From the NCBI GenBank assembly GCA_016286995.1, contig JAEEVA010000030.1, forward strand, positions 1-38,559: a stretch of DNA of 38,559 nt. The letters run 5' to 3'. The translations under genes and the position numbers were made by a program. This stretch comes from Prevotella sp. (GTDB lineage: Bacteria; Bacteroidota; Bacteroidia; Bacteroidales; Bacteroidaceae). The notes under the pieces are model-generated. The model ran no database searches. It was not told the DNA's origin and was given only the letters and a program-made list of their open reading frames with translations. Each line of letters begins with the position of its first letter. The first letter of the stretch is position 1. Shown piece after piece: positions 1-9,200 of the stretch.

Positions 1-355
1 TGTTCGACAAGGCCTCGACCATATAGTAAAGGCACCATCCTGTAACCACAAAATAGAAGCTCATGATGGCCAGTACACACAGCAGGTTCGTCCATGAGAG
101 CCACTGCCACCTGTTTGTTCCGCTCAGGCTGCGGTAAGCACCAAATGCGCTCCTGCCTGACAACTTGCCAATCAGAAACTCGTTCATGACCAAAGGCAGT
201 CCGAAGATCAGCGAACAGACGACATACAGGATGATGAACGCCCCGCCGCCGTTTTCTCCCACGACGTATGGGAATTTCCATATACTACCTAGTCCTACGG
301 CACTGCCTGCAGCAGCCAACAGGACTCCGATTTTCGACGAAAAGGACTTTTTCAT
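1..355 (-). CDS. Sodium-dependent transporter, NSS family (partial, N-terminus only)
   Basis: This is the first 118 codons of a neurotransmitter:sodium symporter (LeuT/SNF family), which imports amino acids or related solutes with Na+ across the inner membrane. The protein begins MKKSFSSKIGVLLAAAGSAV, and the following GLGSIWKFPYVVGENGGGAF is the classic NSS first-helix signature with the unwound Na+/substrate site. TM2 (FIILYVVCSLIFGLPLVMNEFLIG) and TM3 (LLCVLAIMSFYFVVTGWCLYYM) follow. The rest lies beyond the window edge. The ATG at 353-355 was chosen because the signature starts about 10 residues later, as is normal. It lies 43 bp downstream of the STAS gene on the same strand, so it may be read from the same message. 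The substrate cannot be told from this part. Confidence 0.9.
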   Translation of the reverse strand, partial: MKKSFSSKIGVLLAAAGSAVGLGSIWKFPYVVGENGGGAFIILYVVCSLIFGLPLVMNEFLIGKLSGRSAFGAYRSLSGTNRWQWLSWTNLLCVLAIMSFYFVVTGWCLYYMVEALSN

Positions 356-398
356 AAAATTTATTGCTTGTTACAGGTCTTCATTATTTATTCACGCT

Positions 399-701
399 TC
401 ATTCAAACTCAAAGATGTTTATGAATCCTGTCAGTTTGAACACGTTCTTGATGTCATCGTTAACATTGCGCATCACCACACGGCTGCCTGCCGACTTGGC
501 ACCTTTCAATATGCTGATCAGGATGCGCAGACCGCTGGATGCAATATACTCCAGATTGGTGCAGTCGATGATAACATCCTTTCCATCACTGGTGTAAAGT
601 GGTTTCAGTGTTTCTTCCACTTCAAGAGCTGCTGCTGTGTCCATTTCTCCTTCTAAAGTGGCGACATACTTGCCATCAATCTCTTCAAATTTTGCGTTCA
701 T
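399..701 (-). CDS. STAS-domain anti-sigma factor antagonist (SpoIIAA/RsbV-like)
   Basis: This 100-residue single-domain STAS protein is the expected antagonist in a partner-switching module. Unphosphorylated, it binds an anti-sigma kinase or another client; phosphorylated on serine, it lets go. The core VIIDCTNLEYIASSGLRIL (about residues 43-61) carries the conserved serine pair S55/S56 in the position of the SpoIIAA phospho-serine. It lies 19 bp downstream of the SpoIIE-type phosphatase gene, which encodes both a phosphatase and a kinase-like ATPase, so the two are very likely partners. In Bacteroidetes the final target is often not a sigma factor, and none is visible here. Confidence 0.92.
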   Translation of the reverse strand: MNAKFEEIDGKYVATLEGEMDTAAALEVEETLKPLYTSDGKDVIIDCTNLEYIASSGLRILISILKGAKSAGSRVVMRNVNDDIKNVFKLTGFINIFEFE

Positions 702-720
702 AATCTTTAATTTTAAATTA

Positions 721-2928
721 TTAAATAATGTTTGTTGTTTTCTTCAAAAGCGTAAGCGTGTTACGCCCGTTTAAATGTTCGTAATTGACAGAGTCCATGA
801 TCTCACGAAGCAGATGAATGCCAAGTCCTCCCACCTGACGTTCCTCTGCTGAGAGGGAGATATCAATGTCCTCTTTTAAAGTGGGGTCGAAGGGTACACC
901 AGAGTCTGAAATAATGACCTTCAGGCACTGGCCGTCTGTCATCATGCTGATATCCACCTCGCCCTCTACCCCGGCGGGATAAGCATAGTCTATCACGTTG
1001 ACTACGGCCTCTTCCACAGCTAACCGGATCTGACGTGCCATCGATTTCTCAAATCCCGGATAACTGGTGTCTGCCATCATCTGATCGAAGAAATCTTTTT
1101 GGAAACTGCTGAGCCTCGACACTTCGTGCACATCATTTTTCAGGGTAAGTGTCTCGCTCAGTATGCTGTCAAACTTTTGGGGCGTATAATGGATGGCCAA
1201 CTGCGTCAGGTCGTCGCTCTGTTCGGCATCCTTCACAAAGCTGCGTACCTCCTTGGTCATAGCATCAATGATGTCCTTTGGACTCAGCTGCCCATTGACA
1301 CAGTTCTTGAGTAAGCCATCTATGCGCTTCAGGCCAAACTGCTTCCGCTCGGTATCCATTGCCTCCGTCAACCCGTCGGTATAGAGGAACAGTGTACTGC
1401 CAGCGGCTATGAAGGTCTCCTGCACACAGAATTTGAAATCGTCGAACAAGCCGATGGGTAAATGCGGGTTACAATCCAGCGTCTGCAGACCTGTATGACT
1501 GATGATAAGAGGTGCATCGTGACCGGCATCGCAGTAGCGCAGGTGACCGGAAGGCAGGTCGAGCACACCGATGAACAGCGTAGTGAACATATTGCTGTCA
1601 TTACCCTGACAGGCCGATTCGTTGATGCGATGCATAATACGGGCAGGATTGTTTTCATGTGCCGAGAAAGCACGGAAGAGAGAATGGGTTCCTGCCATCA
1701 ACATGGCCGAGGGCGTACCCTTGCCGCTGACATCTCCGATGCAGAAGAACAGTTTCTCGTCGCGAATGAAGTAGTCGAACAGGTCGCCGCCCACATCGCG
1801 GGCAGGCGCCAGGGAGCCGAAAACATCCACGTCATCACGCTGCAAATGACGGTGGGGCAGCAAACTCTGCTGTATCTGACTGGCCACACGCAGCTCTGAA
1901 CTGATGCGTTCCTTCTCGGCATTTACCTCACGCAGACGCTCCAAATTGTGCTTCGAACGCCATACGATGAAGCCTGCCAGCAACAAGCCGGTCATCACCA
2001 TAAACAAGAGGTTCCGTCGTATACGACGCAGTTTGCCGAAGACGTCATTGGCATCCAAGGCATTGAGGAGTATCCAGTCGGTCTTACCACCTACAGGCGT
2101 ATAGAATACATGCATCTCTTTCCCCTTTTCATCCTCTACCACTATGTAGCCGGTCTTGTCAGGATCTTTTTTCAGCAGTTCGAGTGACCTCCTGAACAAC
2201 TCATTGTCTTCGCCCGCAAGCAGGTTGTATTTTCCTGTGATAAGGAAACGCTGAGTCGATTTGTAGGTTTTGGCCTCGTTGATAATCTCTTCAAGCCATT
2301 CGAGTGAGAGGTCGGCTTCAACAACGGCCACAATCTTACCTTTTGCGTTACGTACAGGCACACCATAGGTGGTTATATGTCTGAAGGCACCAACGCTATC
2401 CAGATAGGGTTCGCACCAGCAGCTTTTTCCTGTAGCCATCGGTACGGTATAGAACTCGTACTTCGTATAATCATGGCTTGCCGATCCTACCTGCTTCGTC
2501 TCTATAGTGCCGTCCGGCTTGCGAACAGAATAAGGCTCAAACCAATATCCGATGTCTGGGAACATGTTTGGAATGCAAGCCACACAGCTGCCCAGGATCA
2601 TTGGATTATTCTCAACGATCTGGTAGGTTGCCCGGAACAGGGAGTCCGGCTTCAACAGGTCATCTGTCACTATCCACGACATATTGTCGAGCACCACCTC
2701 TACCCCTGCCAGTTTGTTGCGGATACAAAGGTAGAGAGCGTTGTTCTCGCGCTCCATCTTTTGGACTGTGGTTTCCTGTATGATATCCTGACTGTTGTAA
2801 TAGATAATCCCCGTTGTCAACTCTATCAGCAATGCGGCCACGACAATAACAATCAGACTGGTATGGGTTTTTACGATGTTTTTCAACCATTCCCATCTGC
2901 TATTTTTGTCTTTTCTCTTATTTTGCAT
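721..2928 (-). CDS. Membrane Cache sensor with SpoIIE/PP2C phosphatase and RsbW-like ATPase domain
   Basis: This 735-residue inner-membrane protein has four parts in order: TM1 (about residues 23-45), a periplasmic Cache-like sensor (about 50-300), TM2 (about 306-325) and a cytoplasmic coiled linker. Next comes a SpoIIE/PP2C serine phosphatase (about 345-580) with metal-binding acidic motifs ARDVGGDLFDYF, GDVSGKG and SDDLTQLA. Last is a HATPase_c domain of the RsbW/SpoIIAB type (about 610-735) with EEAVVNV, ISDSGVPFDP and GGLGIHLL. Having phosphatase and kinase-like modules in one chain suggests that an external signal sets the phosphorylation state of the STAS protein encoded 19 bp downstream. 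The start matches the ATG at 2926-2928, about 80 bp below a minus-strand TAnnTTTG box. The ligand is unknown. Confidence 0.92.
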   Translation of the reverse strand: MQNKRKDKNSRWEWLKNIVKTHTSLIVIVVAALLIELTTGIIYYNSQDIIQETTVQKMERENNALYLCIRNKLAGVEVVLDNMSWIVTDDLLKPDSLFRATYQIVENNPMILGSCVACIPNMFPDIGYWFEPYSVRKPDGTIETKQVGSASHDYTKYEFYTVPMATGKSCWCEPYLDSVGAFRHITTYGVPVRNAKGKIVAVVEADLSLEWLEEIINEAKTYKSTQRFLITGKYNLLAGEDNELFRRSLELLKKDPDKTGYIVVEDEKGKEMHVFYTPVGGKTDWILLNALDANDVFGKLRRIRRNLLFMVMTGLLLAGFIVWRSKHNLERLREVNAEKERISSELRVASQIQQSLLPHRHLQRDDVDVFGSLAPARDVGGDLFDYFIRDEKLFFCIGDVSGKGTPSAMLMAGTHSLFRAFSAHENNPARIMHRINESACQGNDSNMFTTLFIGVLDLPSGHLRYCDAGHDAPLIISHTGLQTLDCNPHLPIGLFDDFKFCVQETFIAAGSTLFLYTDGLTEAMDTERKQFGLKRIDGLLKNCVNGQLSPKDIIDAMTKEVRSFVKDAEQSDDLTQLAIHYTPQKFDSILSETLTLKNDVHEVSRLSSFQKDFFDQMMADTSYPGFEKSMARQIRLAVEEAVVNVIDYAYPAGVEGEVDISMMTDGQCLKVIISDSGVPFDPTLKEDIDISLSAEERQVGGLGIHLLREIMDSVNYEHLNGRNTLTLLKKTTNII

Positions 2929-3009
2929 ACATCATTTACTACTTATTTTCCGTTCTTAGTTATATCATCCATTCGATTCACGACGATAGTTTTTAGCATT
3001 ATGACGGCA

Positions 3010-3017
3010 CAAATGTA
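3010..3017 (-). promoter_or_regulatory. -7 box (TACATTTG) for the SpoIIE/STAS operon
   Basis: Read on the minus strand this is TACATTTG, a full match to the Bacteroidetes -7 consensus TAnnTTTG. It lies 81 bp upstream of the SpoIIE-type gene start. The intergenic region 2929-3208 is AT-rich and divergent, with the NRPS promoter on the other strand. Confidence 0.6.
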
Positions 3018-3047
3018 CAAAAAAATAAGGAAATAAATAAAAAAAAA

Positions 3048-3089
3048 CATTTAAAACTTGTCTGAAAACATTTAAATCTTGTCTGAAAA
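3048..3089 (+). promoter_or_regulatory. Tandem 21-bp direct repeat, putative operator upstream of the NRPS gene
   Basis: There are two adjacent 21-bp units that differ at one base: CATTTAAA[A/T]CTTGTCTGAAAA at 3048-3068 and 3069-3089. The core CTTGTCTG is at 3057-3064 and 3078-3085, exactly two helical turns apart. The same core, doubled with a 22-bp period, precedes the beta-helix gene at 21762, at the same 48-bp distance from the TAnnTTTG box. Direct repeats with a 21-22 bp period are the classic site architecture for LytTR-type response regulators. That assignment is inference, and no LytTR gene is in the window. Confidence 0.75.
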
Positions 3090-3133
3090 GTCAAAAAAAA
3101 CACCATAACGTTCGTAAAGTAGGTTTTTTTTTG

Positions 3134-3141
3134 TATTTTTG
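3134..3141 (+). promoter_or_regulatory. -7 box (TATTTTTG) of the NRPS operon promoter
   Basis: TATTTTTG matches the Bacteroidetes TAnnTTTG consensus and lies 67 bp upstream of the NRPS start codon. The -33 position holds only TTCG (3111-3114, 19 bp away) instead of TTTG. This fits a promoter that needs an activator at the tandem repeats ending 44 bp upstream (the core motif ends 48 bp upstream). Confidence 0.7.
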
Positions 3142-3208
3142 TCCCACGAAATTTAACTTTTAAAATAAAAAATAGAAGAATATAAAACGTACCTTATTTA
3201 TTTTAATT

Positions 3209-6200
3209 ATGAAAACATCTGCTCCTTTGTCAAAAACCCAATACGGCCTATACGTGGAATGTCTGAACCACCCGGGAGAGCCTTGTTATAATGTACCTTG
3301 TTTCTATATCCTCGACGGCAGTCTGGACGAAGAGCGGCTACGTAAGGCTATTGAGACCGTAGTGGCTGCCCACCCAACGCTGTTTACGCGCATCGAACTG
3401 ACGGATCAGGGTGACCCCGTGCAGACAATCGACGACACTGAGACATTCTCGTTGCAAGTAGAGCATGTCGATGACATTGAGGCTGCCAAGAAAGCGATGG
3501 TTCAGCCTTTCAACATCGTAGGCGACCGGCTGTTCCGCATTCGCCTGCTGCGCGACAAAGAACACTTTTATTATTTCCAGGATGCCCACCACACACTTTT
3601 CGACGGAGGCTCTCAAGGAATTATGTTGGCTGACATCGAGAAAGCTTACAATGGTGAATCGTTGGAACCAGAACAGCTGACGATGGCCCAGTTGGCTGTC
3701 ACAGAAGAGAAGCAGCGCCAAACGTCAGCCTTTGAGGAGGACAAGAAATGGTATGCGGAAAACTTCGATTGCGGTGACTGCTATTCACCGCTGCTGCCCG
3801 ACCGCGATGACAAGCAGTTTGTGGATGCCATCTTGGCAAGGACCATGGCGGTGGACAAGGATCGGGTGGATGCCTTCTGCAAGACAAACGGCGTCTTCCG
3901 CAGTTCCGTCTTCACAGCCGCCTACGCCTATCTGTTGGCAAAATACAATAACGAACAGCAGGTGCTGTTCAACACGATACATCACGGGCGTGCCGACAAG
4001 CGCACAAACCGTACGGTGGGCATGCTGGTGAAAACGGTGCCTGTGTATGCCAAGTTCGATGGTGACACCCGTGTGCTCGACTTCATCAAGGCTGGAGAGG
4101 AGCAGATGAAGGGCTGTCGACAACATGGGTTATACAATTATAGTGATGCCATCAATGACTTGGGGTTGCAACCTGCCACGCTGTTTATTTGGCACGGAAA
4201 CACGCTGGACAACAATCCGTTCTGTGGCAAGCCGATGAAATTTATTCTTCTTTGTAACAACAGCCGCGAGGTGTCGCTCTATCTGAAGGTCGTTATCAAG
4301 GAAGGACGATTCGTGGTGGAAGCAGAGTATAATGGCAACGAATACAGTGAGGCGCTCATGAGTCAGTTCATGGAGAGCTACGAGGCGGTCGTAGAGGGTT
4401 TCCTGACTCAGGAAAAACTGTGCGACATCAACATGACGACCGCTTCTCAGATGGCGTTGCTCGACTCGTTCAACGACACAGACCGTCCATATGACGACAC
4501 GCAGACGGTGGTGTCGCTGTTCCGTCGCCAGGCCAAGGCTACCCCGAAGGCCGAAGCCGTCGTTTTCAAAGACCATCGTTACACATACGAACAGGTAGAT
4601 GACATCAGTGACCGCATAGCAGGCTATATTCTGTCCAAAGGACTGGGCGTGGGCGATGCCGTGTCTGTCATCATTCCTCGCTGCGAGTGGATGGCTATTG
4701 CCTCACTTGGCGTGCTGAAGGCTGGCTGTGCCTATCAGCCGCTGGACCCCAGCTACCCAAAAGAACGTCTGAACTTTATGGTACAGGATGCTGAGGCGAA
4801 GTTGCTCATTGCCGACGAGTCGCTGCGTGATCTCGTTGACGAATATCAGGGTGATGTGCTGCTGACGAAAGACATTGAACATTTACCATTGACCATTGAA
4901 CATTTACCATTGACCATTGACCATTTGCCTGAGGTAAAACCTTCGGACCGTTTCATCCTGCTCTATACATCAGGTTCTACAGGTGTTCCCAAAGGTTGCC
5001 AGTTGACCCATGCAAATCTCGTGTGTTACTGTAACTGGTATTGGAAATACTATGACCTGAAGCCTGAGCATCATGTGGCAGAATATGCCAGCTACGGTTT
5101 CGATGTGCATCAAGAAGGCATCTATCCGCCATTGACGGCGGGTGCCACCGTCCATATCATTCCAGAGGAACTGCGCCTCGACCTGGTGTCCCTGAACGAT
5201 TACTTTGAGCGCGAACACATCACCCACACCTTCATGACTACACAGGTGGGCTATCAGTTTGCAACGAACATCGAGAACCACTCCCTGATGCATCTCTCGG
5301 TGGCTGGCGAGAAGCTGGCCAGTATCGCTCCGCCTCAGGGCTATCAGTTGCATAACGGCTATGGCCCCACAGAAGCCACTATCATCATTACTGTCTATCC
5401 TGTGACAAAGAAAGATACGGATGTGCCCATTGGTAAACCTTTGGACAATGTGCGACTTTATGTAGTCGATCAGCAGTGTCACCGTCTGCCTGTGGGAGCT
5501 CTGGGTGAATTGTGGGCTGCCGGACCGCAGGTGGCACTCGGCTACCTGAACAGACCGGATAAAAACGCAGAGGTTTTTATCGACAATCCATTCATTACTA
5601 GTGCATCTAGTGATTCTAGTGCCTCTAGTAAATATGCCCGCTGCTATCGTACTGGCGACATTGTGCGCTACCTGCCTGACGGCAACATCCAGTTTGTGGG
5701 CCGTAAGGACGGACAAGTCAAGATTCGCGGTTTCCGCATCGAGCTGAAGGAAGTGGAGGCCGTCATCCGCGAGTTCCCTGGCATCAAGGATGCTACCGTA
5801 CAGGCTTTCGATGATGATAATGGCGGCAAGTTCATTGCTGCCTATGTCGTCAGCGATGAGCAGGTGGACATTGAGGCCATGAATAATTTCATCCTCGACA
5901 GGAAACCTCCATATATGGTGCCTGCTGTGACGATGCAGATTGAAAAGATTCCATTAAACCAGAACCAGAAGGTGAACAAGAAAGCCCTTCCGAAGCCCGA
6001 AAGAAGTGAAAAGGGAAAAGTGAATAGTGAAGAATTTGCTGCCGCCCCACTTAATGTGTTGGAGCAGGAATTGCATGAGATGATAGCAGGTATTGTGAAC
6101 CATGGTGATTTCGGCATCACTACTGTTCTTGGCCATGCCGGTCTCACCTCTATCTCAGCCATCAAACTCGCTGTGCAGGTGAATAAGCGCTACGGGGTAA

Positions 6201-9200
6201 CACTCAATGCAAAGACATTAGTGAAGACCGGCACCTTGCAGAGCATTGAAAATGAGATATGGAAGCAGATGCTAACCATTGACCATTCACCATTGACCAT
6301 TGACCATTCACCATTGACCATTGACCATTCACCATTCACCATTGACCATTCACCATTGACCATTGACCATTCACCATTCACCATTGACCATTCACCATTG
6401 AGTTACGCCCAGACTGGCGTTTATTTCGATTGTCTGAAGAATCCTTCAACCACCCTCTATAACATTCCATATAAAATAGATTTTCCACAGGGTACTGATA
6501 CACAGGCATTAGCCGATGCACTGAAAGAACTCATTAAGCGTCATCCACAAATGACCGTTCATTTCGATAATGACGGTTCTGACATCGTGCAGATGGTTGA
6601 TTTAGAACAGACGGTTGAGATTCCGCAGACCCAGATGAGCGAGGAGCAGTTGGAGCAATACAAGCACAACTTCGTCCGCCCCTTCGACCTCAGTACGGGT
6701 CCCCTCTACCGCTTTGAGATTGTAACGACCGAGAAGCAAGTATGTCTGTTAGCAGATGTACATCACCTGGTTTTCGATGGCGGTTCGTTCGATATTTTCT
6801 GTTCTCAGTTGTGCGATGTGCTCAACGGTTTTCCCGTTGAGGATGAAGAACAGAGCTATGCCGCCTTCGTCGTAGCAGAGAAGGCTGCCGAAGGAGGTGA
6901 CGAATACAATGCCGCCAAGGAGTTCTTTAAGAATCGTCTGGCAGAAGTGGAGACTGCTACCGAAGTGCAGCCCGATCTGCCTGAACCTACCAAAGGTACC
7001 ATTAGCGCAGCCGTCGCTCCGTTGGATTTCGACACCATCACCTCTCAATTATCAATTCTCAATTATCAATTATCAACTGTTATCACACCGGCTCATCTGA
7101 CGTTAGGCGCCATCTATTATGTGCTCTCACGTTTTGCCAACAACGACCAGTTGTGTATTACCACCGTCTCTAGTGGTCGTAGTAATCTGCAGATCCGCAA
7201 CACGGTGGGTATGTTTGTCAATACGCTGGCTCTGAGCGCCCATATCGGCCAGCAGAAAGTGAAGGAGTTCCTACAGGAGGTGAGCAACAACTTCGACGAA
7301 ACGCTACAACACGAGAACTATCCGTTTGCACAGATTTCAGCTGACTTTGGCCTGACTGCTGAGATTCAGTTTGTCTATCAGTTGGGTATCATGAGCCAGT
7401 ACGTCTGCAAAGGTACGCCTTTGGGGGTGGAGAATTTGGAGTTGAATATGCCGAAGTTCCCCATCACCTTCTACATCAAAAATTATCAGGGAGTACCAAG
7501 TGTCTGCGTAGAGTACGACAATGGCAAATATTCTGCCCGATTGATGCAGAACCTAGCAGATAGTATACGAGTCGTCATAGGGCGCATGATAGCCAGTCCA
7601 GACGAAGCTCTTACAAGCATCAGCATCGTGAGCGACGAGGAGGCTGAGCGTATTATTAAGATCGGTACGGGTAAGCACATCGACGTGGACTTTAGCAAGA
7701 CTTTCGCCAATCTCTTTACCGAACAGGCTAAGCGTACGCCCGATGTACCGGCAGTAGTTGATAGGGATAGTCAGCTGACCTACGCCGAGATGGACCACTA
7801 CTCGAATGCATTGGCTCGTCAGTTGATAGACTTCGGTGTACAGCCCAACGACTTTGTATGCGTGATGCTCGACCGTTTCAAGGAGTTCCCCCTTTCAGTC
7901 TTGGCAATACACAAGGCGGGTGCTGCCTATACACCTCTCGACTTTGAATATCCCAACGAGCGACTGAGCTACATGCTCGAGAACTCTGAGTCGAAAGTGC
8001 TTATTACAACCCACGCCGTGCTGGAGGCGAAACAGGCAGAAGGTGATTTCAGCACGGCTGCCGCCAAGACCTTCTTCATCGATGATTTCATGACTACTGT
8101 GGTCGACGATTCCGTCGTCGCCACCCCCATCGACCTCTCAACGCCCGACGGTCTGGCCTACATGATTTACACCAGCGGTTCTACGGGAAAGCCTAAGGGT
8201 GCTATGTTGCATCAGGCTGGTCTGCGTAATTTCATCGCTGTGGTTATCGACATGGAAAAACTGACGGCCAAAGATCGTATCAGCGGACACCGCTCGTTCT
8301 CGTTCGATGCTCATATCGAGGATATGTATCCCGTTTTGACACTGGGCGGCTCGTTCCACATCATGCCGACAGAGATACGCAAAGACCTTGCTCTCATTCG
8401 CCAGTTCCTCTTTGACCATCAGATTACGGGTGGCGGCTATTCTACGGCGATGACCTGTCTACTGCTGAATGCTTTCGACGACCTGCCCATCCGCTTCACG
8501 ACGGGTGGCGGCGAAAAGATGAGCGGTGTATATAGCGACCACATCGAAATCATCAACGTCTATGGTCCGACAGAGTGTACCGACGATACGTCGTATTTTG
8601 CCATCGAACCAGGACAGCGCATAGAGAACATCCCTATCGGCGAGAGTGTGGCCAATAACTGGAACTTCATCGTAGATTCTGCTGGCAACCTCGTGCCACA
8701 GGGCGTGGCTGGCGAGTTGTGCTTTGCCGGCATTCAAGTGGGTCGCGGCTATTGGCGACTGCCGGAGCGTACCGCTAAGTCGTTTGTTGATTGTCCGTTC
8801 GTGAGGGAAGATGCCTGGGGCCGTCCTGTCCGTATGTACCACACCGGCGACCTGTGCCGTTGGACTGAGGACGGACAGATAGAATACCTCGGCCGTATCG
8901 ATACACAGGTAAAGTTGCGTGGCTTCCGCATTGAACTGGGCGAGATTGAAAACAAGGCCCTAAACATCGAGGGCATCCGTCAGGCAGCTGCCGAGGTGCG
9001 CAAGGTGATGGGCAACGAGCATCTGGTGCTTTACTATACAGTGGTCGATGGTTCTGCCATCGACGACGACCAAATACACCAGGCACTTGCCGCCTCATCA
9101 TTGGCCGACTATATGGTGCCCGATGTTTATATGAAGCTGGATGTGATGCCGATGACGCCTAATGGTAAGATTAACCGCAAGGCCCTGCCGGCACCCGAGA

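Noticed and set aside
6190..6384. Minus-strand frame with MVNGEWS repeated six times
   Set aside because: It is the reverse reading of the 21-bp array inside the NRPS gene. It has no start context or neighbours of its own, and the plus-strand gene is beyond doubt.
6275..6400. Tandem repeats as a CRISPR-like array
   Set aside because: The 21-bp units are contiguous with no spacers, and no cas genes are present.
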